Shown here piece after piece: positions 20,937-30,791 of a stretch of 64,000 bases of DNA. Under the pieces are notes generated by a model. That model was not told where the DNA came from. It saw only the letters and a list, made by a program, of their open reading frames with translations, and made no database searches. Within the stretch, counting starts at the first letter, position 1, and the number at the start of each line of letters is the position of its first letter. Position numbers and translations under genes: made by a program. The stretch is from Karstenula rhodostoma CBS 690.94 (taxonomy: Eukaryota; Ascomycota; Dothideomycetes; Pleosporales; Didymosphaeriaceae), in contig MU001504.1 of the NCBI GenBank assembly GCA_010093485.1, positions 813,769 to 877,768 of the forward strand. Reading direction: 5' to 3'.

Positions 20937-22150
20937 TGGGAGCAGTGGAACATGTTCACTGGTGTGCGTATGCAGAGGCTTGGGGCAGGTGACGCAACTA
21001 TTCTTGCGGGCACATCGTTGGACATGAGACATCAAAGAGTTTGGTTCGGGGGCTGTAGCAATCTCTACAGCATCGGCTCGAGGGTTCACACTTTGCTTCA
21101 ACGTCATCCCATAGCAGCACCCCCACGCTGAGGGCGTTAGAACTACTCATCACCCGCCGAAGCATTATTGTGCAGCCGCAAGTTCGGCCCCAGTCGATAT
21201 GCGTTGGCTGAACAGCTCGGCCCCTCAACGCTGACAAGTTCAAATACGGATCGGAAGCTTGCAGACCGAGATCCGATTTGTCCAGGTCATGGAGTACGGG
21301 CTGGCAGTAATGGAAAACATCATCTGCGTCAACAGTTTGTGCACCCACGTGAACTAGTCCACCCAGTGAACGACTGCTGCGGTTCCCGTCCCGTCGGACT
21401 GGACAAGGCTGAGACGGCACGGCTCATCCATGGCTGCTGCGCGATGAGCTGGCCTTCAAACGTAGCAGGCCGATGGCTTGTTCTGCAGCATCGACCCATG
21501 TGCACGGACAAGTCATCTATAGGGTACCGTCATAGTGAGCTCTGCAGCGTTGGGCATGGGACGGGAGAGTCGGTGGGTGGTTCAGGCACACACCATCTCA
21601 GATGCGAGCAGTCTACGCGAGCTGATGACGGTAAAAGGGTTGAGAAGAGACATCCCGGACTACGGCTTTTTCCAGTGCGACCACGTAGGTCGATGCCGGG
21701 ATGTAGCCTCGCCCATGTCAGCCAACGCAGCGTTCGCGGCCAAGCTGCAGTGACAACGAACCACGATGGCCAGGCAGGTCTACAGGGGCGAGGGGCGAGC
21801 GTCATGCTTCACGCGGGGGTGCATGATTGCCAGACGCACAGCTCGACGGAGTGAAAGGAACGAGGGAAAGTACTAGTAGTGCTGCTGTGGTCGATGTGGT
21901 GATGCAGACGACGACGAGACAGAAGCAAGCGACCCAGTAGGAGAAAAAGCAAGCACGTTGCTAGAGCTCACAGGGCAGTCGAATGGGAGCTGCCTCCACG
22001 ATCACCCGCATATGCATGATCGACGGGCCTCTCGGACGGCGGCCTGGGCTACGCTGGCTCCAGGGTGGGTGGTAATGATGCATGGGGATGATGCGAGCGT
22101 GAAAGGCAACAACTCGGGCAGAGGGCGAGTTGGTTCAACAGCGGCGGCGG

Positions 22151-22198
22151 CAGGAGCAGTAGCAGGAGCAGTAGCAGGAGCAGTAGCAGGAGCAGTAG
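22151..22198. repeat. 12-bp tandem repeat, four copies
   Basis: CAGGAGCAGTAG repeated head to tail without error, preceded by a GGC run. On the minus strand it reads as CTACTGCTCCTG. It sits about 1 kb before the hapC start codon. Confidence 0.9.
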
Positions 22199-22608
22199 CA
22201 GTCTGGGACCGTTGAGACGGGCAGGGTTCGGGTGAAGGAGTGCGAAGGGGCGCGAGGCTGTCTGAGGGGAAACGAGCGGGCCGCAGCCGGTGGGTGGGAG
22301 GCTGAAAGTCGGCGCGTTATGAGTGGAGCTCTGCCTCCGTTTTGACGACGGTTCCTCCTCCGTTGATTTGCTCTCCGCGCGGAATTTGTTGCTGCCAAAC
22401 CGCTCCGACTGGCCACACACGTCGCGCACGCGTCCAAGCTCGTCGCATCCTGGTGAGTGCCAGTCCCGTCCCGCATCCGTCGCGCGGCGTCGTCGGTAGC
22501 GTGGCTGTCGTCTGTGTGGGTGCAGCGTGTCGCGCTGGGCTGTTGTCGAATGCGCCCGACACGGTACACCACGGCGACGGACTCCAGACGACATCGTGTG
22601 CAGCCACC

Positions 22609-22633
22609 GCTCACGCTCACGCTCACGCTCACG
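22609..22633. repeat. Hexamer repeat GCTCAC, four copies
   Basis: Four head-to-tail copies of GCTCAC in the hapC upstream region. A simple microsatellite; no function can be read from it. Confidence 0.85.
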
Positions 22634-23207
22634 CATCCTCTGCAGACTGCGGCCCCTCCTGCGACCGCTCGCCTGCCGCGCCCCTCGTGCCCGTCGCCGC
22701 CGGCCGCCATCGTGCACCCCCGCGGCGCCCGCACGTCGCACACGGTGGATAGTGACATCTGCCACGGTGCCCCAGACTGCCCACACTGCAGCCCAGCGAA
22801 GCACAAGAGCCAGGAAACAGGAAACAGGCGGTGCCAGGAAAGAGACGGGCCCTGTACAAGCACAAGGTAGAAGGTAGTGTCCCCGTGCAAGCCAGCCTCA
22901 CCCACCCGCCCGTTGCTGCTGCCGCTGCCCTCGCACTGCACCGTCCACTGCAACATGTCCCCCCTTGCGCCTGCCTGCCCTGCCCTGCCCTGCGCCGCGC
23001 CTTCCTCCCTGCCTGCGCCGCGCCTTCCTTCCTGTGCCTGTGCCTCTGGCCGCCCGCATGACGCTAACTTTGCAGGCGTAGGCGTAGCACTCCACCGCTG
23101 CTCCAGTGTGCATCGCTGCATCCTCCCAGTGACGTGGACGCCAGCGAATAGCCAGCGCACACAGGCTCCCGCAAGCCGTGCTAGGCGCTGCAACACGCCG
23201 AATAAAC

Positions 23208-24222
23208 ATGTCGTCCACCCCGCCCAAGAATGATGGCGTGGAACCTGCACCGCAGTCGCCTGACGATTCGGAGCCGCATATGGACAGAGAAGCTCAGGAA
23301 ACACAAGCGCAGGGACTCGGGTACGAGTTTGAGGTCAAGGAACAGGACCGATGGCTTCCAATCGCAAATGGTGCGTCTATTTCACGTCTCCCCTCTGCCC
23401 TCTGATTTGCCCCCGCCCGACCTCCCGTCTGCAAGTCCGCCGACGCTGGATGCCCGCATACCCGTTAATCGCGCGTCTGCCTCGCCTGCCCGCCGAATCA
23501 CCTCTGCCAATCCCCGGTGTACCAGCAAACGGCTGCCCTGCAGACGCGCCATGTCCGACCCTTCCCCGCAGTCGAGCCCAGAGCCGCCACAGACGACCAA
23601 CAGGCCCGCAAACGCTGCTGCTGCCGATGCTAACATTCGCAATTTTGCTCCAGTCGCCCGCATCATGAAGATGGCCCTGCCCGAGAATGCAAAGATCGCA
23701 AAGGAAGCAAAGGAATGCATGCAGGAATGCGTCAGCGAGTTCATCTCCTTCATCACCAGCGAAGGTGAGCCCCCCCTGGAGACCCCAGTACCCGCCCCTG
23801 TCCGCTGACCTCGAGTCCAGCCAGCGAAAAGTGCCAGCAGGAGAAGCGCAAGACGGTCAACGGCGAGGACATCTTGTTTGCCATGACCTCCCTGGGCTTC
23901 GAGAACTACTCGGAAGCGCTCAAGATCTACCTGTCTCGGTACCGCGAGGTAAGCTACTAACTTCTCCTTCGCCCCCTGCCTCCACTTGGCGAAGAAACAT
24001 TCTGAACTCTTTATTGATTGGTGGTTCGAGACCCTCCTCGCAAATCAGAACAAGCCTGCTGGGGCAAACCAGTTCAATGCAGCAGGGTCCGCTGCAGGTG
24101 GCAATCCCGGCCCAGAGGGTGCCCAACACCCGAACGTTCTGAGCGGCGACGCGGAGATGGGAGACGACAACACCGCCTTTGGCTACCCCGTCCACAACGG
24201 AAATGGCACCGCCGAGTTTTAA
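23208..24222 (+). CDS. hapC: CCAAT-binding factor subunit HapC (NF-YB/HAP3)
   Basis: Histone-fold subunit of the heterotrimeric CCAAT-binding complex, which in fungi controls respiration, iron and redox genes. Four exons: 23208-23370, 23654-23764, 23821-23948 and 24049-24222 (introns 283, 56 and 100 bp); 191 residues. The conserved core is complete: [20 protein letters not shown], then [40 protein letters not shown] and [19 protein letters not shown]. The last acceptor is uncertain: an in-frame alternative at 23994 would add 18 residues ([18 protein letters not shown]). Intron 1 is far longer than others here and contains an in-frame ATG (23551) that could start a second form lacking the [11 protein letters not shown] part of the core. 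The upstream region is 2.3 kb and repeat-rich. Confidence 0.93.
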
Positions 24223-25056
24223 ACGCCGAGCCGCGGAGACATGACCTGGGAGATGGCTGCAAATCAAATCGACCTTCACATCTAGTATTCGGACGGCATC
24301 CTGGTCACCGGAAGAGGAGACGGTTACGTGGATGATGTGTGGCATCAGTGGTTCAGATTGTAAGATTTCATTCGAGGTTGCGACGGTTCAGGAGGCTTTC
24401 TACTTGTAGTCTTGTACGGAAGTGGGAAGCGATCTCTACTCTCCGAACCTACCGAGACGCATCCACTCCCACAGTGTTGGGGATCTGGCTTGGACTCAAT
24501 GGGTGGCCACGAAAGTGGCAGAGGCGAGCAACGGCACATCTGGGATTTATTACTCTCGAAACTTTGGATTAGACTTGTCCATTGCTCACGCAATCCCCTG
24601 TAGTACACTAATCACTCTCTATAGCATATTATAGCTGATTGCGAATCCCGGTACGCTGGTCTGCAGCCCACGTGCGGATGTACATGATGTGCTTAACCTG
24701 AGGTACATGACGGACACGCCACCGTACTTGTTGCATGCCTGTTGCAAGGCACAACCCCGATGTACCTGCATCTTCCCGTCCAGCACGCGCTCTTGTAATG
24801 CTTGATCTGTGGGTTTGGAATGATTGGTGCGCGCGCCGGGCAACGACTCCGACTGGGTGACACGGTGGTGGTGTGGCGACGTACCACCTGCCTGCTTGCT
24901 GTTGATGTGTAACATGTGCTTCGCCGAGCGCGGCCATGCGTGCGGATCTGTTGCGTAATACAAACAGCGTGCAATTATCCAATACACACTCCAAAAACAG
25001 GTTCTACCCCACAGCTTCTTCCCCCTAACTGCTTCACAACTCTCCTCCACCTCTCG
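24223..25056. other. Convergent intergenic region
   Basis: About 830 bp between the convergent hapC and PFA4 genes. Open frames on the minus strand (24619-25050) have no recognisable features. No repeats seen. Confidence 0.5.
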
Positions 25057-26809
25057 TCAGTTCACCGTACCCGAGGCAGCTTGCTTACGCGCCAGCAGTT
25101 CGCCCAGAGGCACATCGTCGTCCTCCTGCTCATCGTAAAACTCGACCTCCTCATCAACGCCAAAGTCCTTCAGCCGCTCTCCCTCGGAATTCCGCCACGC
25201 CTCCTCGCCCTCTTCGTCGCCATCGCCCATCCTCCCACCCTCCTGCACATCCTCATCGCCGCTCATATCACCTTCGCTCAATCCATTGCCATACCCGTCG
25301 CCATACCCGTCGCCATACCCATCGCCAAGACCGTCGCCGTCTCTGTCCCTGGCTAGCTGCGCTTCTACGCGCTGGACGAACGGTTTGCGGCGGCGCACGG
25401 CGTCGGCGACTTGGCGCTCGCGGAAGGCAGCGAGAGATTCCTGTGGTGAAAGTGTAGACTCTGCGAAGGTGAAAGGTGTGGCGTTCTTGGAAGGGGGCGG
25501 GCGGCGGTAGGAGCGGTCGGGGTCGGGCGGGGGCCAGGAGAGGGCGGCGTCTTCGAAGCCGTTCGTGGGGAAGGTGAGGCCTGAGTTGAGGGACGGGGTG
25601 GTAGCGAGGGGGTTGAACCAGGAAAGGGGCTGGGTGGCGTTAGTTCTGGCTTGGATATGCGGAGAAGTAGGGTGGGGAGACACGTACGTTTCCGGTGCCC
25701 ATGCCCTGCTTGATGTTCTGCCACATTCCGACATCGTAGGGGAATTCTTGCTTTCGGATGGGCACTTTGGTTCCGTCGGGGCTTTGCAGCATCCCGCCGA
25801 AGTGCCGAGCGCGTCGGAGGAGCGTCTTGTGGCGCTCTATTTCCCAGCCTTCGATCGTCGTGGTGTTTACGACCAGACACCAGACGTTCCTTATGAATAG
25901 GACGCCGAGAGCGAAGACGGTGATGGAGTTGATGACAGTGGCGGCGAACAGGTGTGCTACTAAGAAGGGGTTTGGTCCGAGGTAGGCGGGCATGTTGCGG
26001 GTTTCCCAGAGATACGAGATGCGAATCCAGAGGAGGTATTCGAGCCATGAGAGGCCACCGGAAGCGTAGAACAGGAAGCGGATAAAGTGGGGGAAGGTGG
26101 TGTGGGAGACGCAGTTGGCAGTCCAGGGGCAATGGTGGTCCATTTTTGGGATACATCTGGGGTACTATTAGCAGGTGCACGTAGGAGTGTTATCTTGCAA
26201 TTCGTGGAGGATGTTGGATAGGAAAAGAAAATGGAGGGAAACAATGACAAAAAGATCCAGTTCCCGTGAGGAGTACAAAAATTGTAGAAAAAGAATAACA
26301 TAAGGAAAACTCGTTGTCCGCGTTGGGAGTATAAGGAAAGAGAAGAAGAATAGGTACCTCTTGCATTCCTTGCAGTGATGAGCCCTGGGTGGCTTTGCAG
26401 CGTCACATTTTCGACACCATTTAGTCCGTTTCAGTCCGTCTCCTCGCCTTTCACTGCCTATCTCATGCTCTTTCTTATCATCCTGTCCAAAGGACTTGGG
26501 TATTGTCCCCGGGTCTACGAACACGGACTTCGTGTATGTGATGTAGATGAGCACAAGCACCACGTTACTAATGTAGAGCTCGTTCCTCGTCAACGGTGCA
26601 GGATCGAGGTAGCAGAACAGAATCTGCGACGGATACCCGAGGAAGAAAATCAAAAGATAGACACCGGGTACTGCGATTTGGTTCAGGGAGGTGATCCCCA
26701 TCGCGGGTTTTGGCTGAGGTGCGGTCGGATGAGGCAGGGGAGGGTTTAGCGTAACGCCTGCGCACGTGGACCCTGCAACGTAAGCTGCAGCCGAGCGAGG
26801 CGTCTCCAT
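25057..26809 (-). CDS. PFA4: DHHC palmitoyltransferase Pfa4
   Basis: Pfa4 is an ER S-acyltransferase that in yeast palmitoylates chitin synthase Chs3. Three exons: 26358-26809, 25688-26156 and 25057-25629, with introns of 201 and 58 bp; 497 residues. Seen: two N-terminal membrane helices (about residues 45-95), the cysteine-rich domain KWCRKCDAAKPPRAHHC then KRCIPKMDHHCPW with the catalytic DHHC Cys at about residue 160, two further hydrophobic segments (about 195-260), and the TTxE motif (NTTTIEGWE). The C-terminal tail is acidic and holds a GDGY repeat encoded by 12-bp units. An ATG at 26701 (MGITSLNQIAVPGVY) is an alternative, perhaps better, start because the first 36 residues are not obviously conserved. 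Only 75 bp separate the 26809 start from that of ALG12. Confidence 0.93.
25287..25325. repeat. 12-bp in-frame repeat inside PFA4
   Basis: Three tandem copies of a 12-bp unit (CCATACCCGTCG, the last with CCCATCG) in the C-terminal exon of the palmitoyltransferase gene, coding on the minus strand for repeated GDGY tetrapeptides in the acidic tail. Length may vary between strains. Confidence 0.85.
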
Positions 26810-26884
26810 TCAACGATCCATCACCAGCACTCTCTATAGCTATTTGCGAGCTCTTTGGAAGCTCGTAGGATTGTGACAGATGCC
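26810..26884. promoter_or_regulatory. Very short bidirectional promoter, PFA4/ALG12
   Basis: Only 75 bp lie between the first ATG of PFA4 (minus) and the ATG of ALG12 (plus). The stretch includes TCTATAGCTATTTG, a weak TATA-like element. If the Pfa4 start is really at 26701 the gap grows to 183 bp. Both products act on the ER membrane. Confidence 0.5.
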
Positions 26885-28709
26885 ATGGCGGGGATAGAAT
26901 GGGCTTTCTACGCCCTAATTCCGACGTTCATTCTCCTGCACCTCTGGGTCTCACCGTACACTAAAGTCGAGGAATCGTTCAACATTCAGGCCATCCACGA
27001 CATCTTGATCCATGGAATACCGAACGAAAATGCAGACCAGTTTCTCACCGCGAACTATGACCATATGTCGTTTCCCGGAAGTGTGCCGAGGACTTTTGTG
27101 GGCGCGCTGATTCTCGGCGGTTTATCGAGGCCTTTTGTGTGGTTGCTCAACTCTCCGGCGCAATTGCAGTTCCTCGGTCAGTCCCCTGCCAAAACTTCTT
27201 TGGTTTTTTTGCTAACTACTTGGATCAGTCCGAGCTATTCTCGGATTGTTGAATGCCGCTGCCCTAGTAGCTTTCGGGAGAAGTATCGCAAGAGTTTTCG
27301 GCAAGAGCGCTGGTATTTGGTATGCACTTTTTCAAGCAAGCCAATTCCACGTGATCTACTATGCATCTCGAACTTTACCGAATATGTTCGCCTTTATATT
27401 CAGTGAGTAAACACCTCAGGTCCCAGGTTCCAGATATTGATACCTCCAAGCGAACATAGCATTACAAGGCCTGCTAAATGCTCATGCCGCTTCCTTTGAC
27501 GGCAAGAGCATAGCGCGAAGCTATAGACTTTCTCTATATCTTCTGACGTTCGCTGGCGTGGTATTTCGCTCTGAGCTTGCCATATTGGTTGCCACAGTCA
27601 CACTCTATCTGCTTGCGACTCGCAGCATATCGATTGTGGGGGTGATTATTCCCGCCGGACTTGCCGGCGCCGTCATTGGACTCATTACTACTGTGTCAGT
27701 CGATTCATTCCTCTGGCAGACAACTCCACTATGGCCCGAGTGGACGGCTTTCTATTACAACACCATACAGGGACATTCCGCTGACTGGGGCGTCTCGCCG
27801 TGGTATTTCTACTTCGTCAACGCACTACCACGGCTAATGATAAATCCCTTGACGTACCTCTTCTGTATCCCTGCTGCGCTCCTTCCTGCTGCCACCCGTG
27901 CAAGGAGTCTGGACCTCCTGGTTCCGACTCTAACCTTCGTTGGCCTGTTCAGCTTCCTCCCGCACAAGGAATGGCGCTTCATCATCTACATCGTCCCTGC
28001 CTTGACAGGTGTCGCCGCTGCTGGAGCTTCTTGGATCTGGACGCGACGAGGTAAGACGTGGTTATATGCCGCGCTCAGTCTGGCTTTGATAGGATCTGTA
28101 CTGGTTTCCTTCGTAGCATCAATAGCTTTGCTGGCTATCTCCAGCCTCAACTACCCCGGCGGCGAAGCCATCCACTATCTTCACAACAACATCGACACCG
28201 CTTACGGTGTTCACTGGGACCACACGAATGTCTACTTTGACAATCTTGCTTGTCAGACTGGTGTCACCCGGTTTTTAGAGAATCATGAAGGACCGCAAAC
28301 GATCGTCGATGTTCTCGAAGCCCAAGACTTGCTCAGTAAACGGAAATGGACCTACGACAAGACGGAAGATCCAGGGGCTTTACTGGACCCCATGTTCTGG
28401 AGCAAGTTCCACTACGTACTGGCCGAGAATCCAGCGAAGATTATTGGCGCATGGAGCACAGTACATGTGGTATACGGATTTGGCGGGATACGGGTATTGA
28501 AACCTGGCGAAGAGAGCGGGTCGCCGGTCGAGCCGCTGAATGTGGTAGCTAGAACGAGTGTTGCCGATGAAACTTGGACGACGAAGGTCGCGCAATTGTG
28601 GCACACGGCGGAGAAGCTGGTGAGATATCGGCTACTGAGGGGCTGGTGGGTGGAGGTGCGGATGGAGCCCAAGATTCGCATTCTAGAAAACCAGGCGCTC
28701 TACTCATAG
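26885..28709 (+). CDS. ALG12: Dol-P-Man:Man7GlcNAc2-PP-dolichol alpha-1,6-mannosyltransferase Alg12
   Basis: Alg12 adds the eighth mannose to the lipid-linked N-glycan precursor on the lumenal side of the ER. Three exons: 26885-27176, 27229-27402 and 27460-28709, with introns of 52 and 57 bp; 571 residues. Family GT22 signatures are visible: the N-terminal YTKVEESFNIQAIHDIL loop, YDHMSFPGSVPRTFVG, and the lumenal FLPHKEWRFIIYIVP motif. About ten hydrophobic segments follow the expected multi-pass pattern. The C-terminal lumenal part (from about residue 400) starts with YPGGEAIHYLH and has no membrane helix. The start at 26885 is the first ATG that leads into a hydrophobic signal-like segment. 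The second intron has no strong branch point but joins in phase. Confidence 0.93.
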
Positions 28710-29016
28710 AGGGACGGTTAGGTGTTGAATGAAAATCCTGCGGCCTCAGTGAGGTTTGCATCACGTCCAAACACATAATACGTTGGCATGATACCCTCAA
28801 TGGAAGGCGATATCAGGGCTGTGTTGTCGTCGCCTCATTCTATTTTCTCGTGATGCACTGTAGAATGGTCTCCAGCACGCACACGCTCATCTAGCTCGAC
28901 TCTGAGCTGCTGTGACACTTCTCAACTCCACAGTCTGCTGTGCATGCTCACTGCTGATACCCTTCACGGCATATTCAATGCTCCTGTCATGCTTCCTCAC
29001 ACTCTCAACGCCACGC
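28710..29016. other. Convergent spacer
   Basis: About 307 bp between the ends of ALG12 and the TMA22-like gene. Nothing notable seen. Confidence 0.6.
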
Positions 29017-29770
29017 TCATACCGCCTGCTGCTCCGTCTTCTTCTTCTTCTTGTCCTCTATCAGCTCGATGTTGTCATCCGGTACGCTCTTATAATGCTC
29101 CTCGATGTACTCCTGAATGTCGTCGCTCAGATCTCCCTGCACGGTGATCTCCTCGCCCCCACCCGGCACCTTGGTCACACTGCTGCCCGTCGCAAACTTC
29201 TTGCCAAAGTCCTTGGCCACCTTCTTGATGTCGAGGCCAAACGCCTCTAGGCCCTGCACGGCGGTGACGTACTTGCGCTTGTTGCGCTCGATGCGCTTGA
29301 TGAGGACTTTGGAAGAGGCGCGGGTCTCGGCGTCGCGGGCTTCGGCGGCGGCGGCTTTGGCGGCTTTCTTTTGGGAGTCCTTCTCGGCGCGTTTTTGGGC
29401 TTCGAGGGAAAGGGAGGAGAGGTTTTGCTCGAGGGCTTCTGTGGGGATGTTAGGGACGAGTGGGTGCGGAGTGTGGTAGGTCCTCTCGTGCGCATTGGCG
29501 GGCGGGCGGGCGTACCTTGTGAATACAGCTTCTTGTGCAGCTCGGGCTGGTTCTTCTCAAGCCATTCCTCGCACTTCTTGGTGGTGCCGCCAAATTCGCA
29601 GTACTAGGCTTCTGTAAGAGACCTCTTGCTATACCGCCAAGGGCAGGATCGTACCTACTTCAGGTGGTAGCGTGCATACTGCGAAAAGATCAGCTCTCTG
29701 GGAGTGTTTAAGGGCGGAATGCAATACCTCCGCAATAGAGTACTGTTCTGGGATATGATTCGGTAGCCAT
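29017..29770 (-). CDS. TMA22: Translation machinery-associated protein 22 (DENR family)
   Basis: DENR/Tma22 pairs with MCT-1/Tma20 to recycle 40S subunits and aid reinitiation. Four exons: 29728-29770, 29659-29678, 29516-29603 and 29017-29438, with introns of 49, 55 and 77 bp; 190 residues, normal for fungi. Exon 2 is only 20 bp and codes for VCTLPPE. The N-terminal zinc-binding part is complete once spliced: VLYCGVCTLPPEYCEFG with the four Cys, then TTKKCEEWLEKNQPELHKKL. The C-terminal SUI1 domain is clear (about residues 95-175: VLIKRIERNKRKYVTAVQGL, then KKVAKDFGKKFATGSSVTKV and DLSDDIQEYIEEHYKSVPDD). The protein ends with a Lys-rich tail. Confidence 0.94.
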
Positions 29771-30791
29771 GGCTGTGTGTGCTAAGTGAGGCGCGTTGGG
29801 TCGAGCGCCTGTAGTGAGCTGTGGTGTTGATGTAAGGAGCAGTCAGGCGCACGCGTCCTCTGTGAACGTGTGGCGGGGCATGGCGGGGTAGCTGTGCAGG
29901 GATCTTCACGACTTCGCGTCTTCGGACAATTCACTTGGACTTGTAGAGATGGACCGACTCGACGAAATGTGCTTCAATAACTGTTAATACAAAATGAATT
30001 GGTGAGATAAGGACGTCCGCTGTTCTCCTCTTTTGGCAAGACATGTTAGTACCTTGCTATCGATCCGCAAGAGGTTTAAACACGTAACAGAGAACGCCCT
30101 ATATCTCACTGTCCTTCTCGGGATTGGATTCACCCTCGACTGACGCAGCGGCGTTCGTTACCAAGAGTGGGTTTTACGTTCACCTATCACGTCTGACGAT
30201 AGCCTGGTTGTTGCCTGGTGGATGCCTTGGTACAGTCCCCAACATATTCGATCGAATGAGAAGAACACGATTTACTAGACCAGGGTCACTTTCCGTCAAG
30301 ATCAACAGACCACATCGATCTCTGTTGGCGAGAAGTGCGTTGGCAAGGTGTGCCAGTGGTGCTTTACCACGCAAACGGCGCCTGCAGTTATGAAGTCTCG
30401 TGCTTTCACTAGCGACTAGCGGAGTATCTGCGGCTCTGCGCCGCCTGCCAAGACAACCGTGCGCATCGTGAACCCAGACCCGGTCCCAAACTTTGCCCGC
30501 CCTCTGGCGCTGCGCATATATTACTCTTCCCCTGCCTATTGTCTGTTGAGACGACCCACTGCTCGCTCTCACCACTCCCACACCCGAACTCGCGCCCACA
30601 CGCACGACAACACCCTTGCGCTCGAGTAAAGAGCGCATCACCAAGCCAAACACAGTCGATTCTACCACTTCCAGGTAGGTATTTCCCCAGAACGTATTGT
30701 AACAGCTTGATTGACCGTTCCGCAGCCTCGTGCCACCTGAAAACGTTACACCCCATCGAAAGCGCCTATCCACACCCACTTTCGAGTCGTC
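29771..30791. other. Divergent intergenic region between TMA22 and the Mex67-like gene
   Basis: About 1 kb. The half nearest the Mex67-like gene should hold its promoter and leader; a probable 5' UTR intron lies at 30675-30725. No other gene supported. Confidence 0.5.
30675..30725 (+). other. Probable 5' UTR intron of the Mex67-like gene
   Basis: GTAGGT donor, GATTGAC branch-like site and CCGCAG acceptor, 51 bp long, 66 bp before the start codon. Length and signals match the coding introns of the window. Confidence 0.5.

Larger units (their letters stand above)
20937..23207. other. Long GC-rich intergenic region upstream of hapC
   Basis: About 2.3 kb with no gene that I can support. Long open frames on the minus strand (up to 389 codons at 22135-23304) have biased composition caused by short repeats and run antisense into hapC. 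It holds a 12-bp tandem repeat (22151-22198), a hexamer repeat near 22610-22633 and CCTGC-rich stretches near 22970. It probably contains the hapC promoter and a long 5' leader. Confidence 0.55.

Noticed and set aside
22135..23304. 389-codon minus-strand frame upstream of and overlapping hapC
   Set aside because: Composition is dominated by repeats (Ser/Tyr/Cys runs from the 12-bp repeat) and it lies antisense to exon 1 of hapC. No domain or splice logic.
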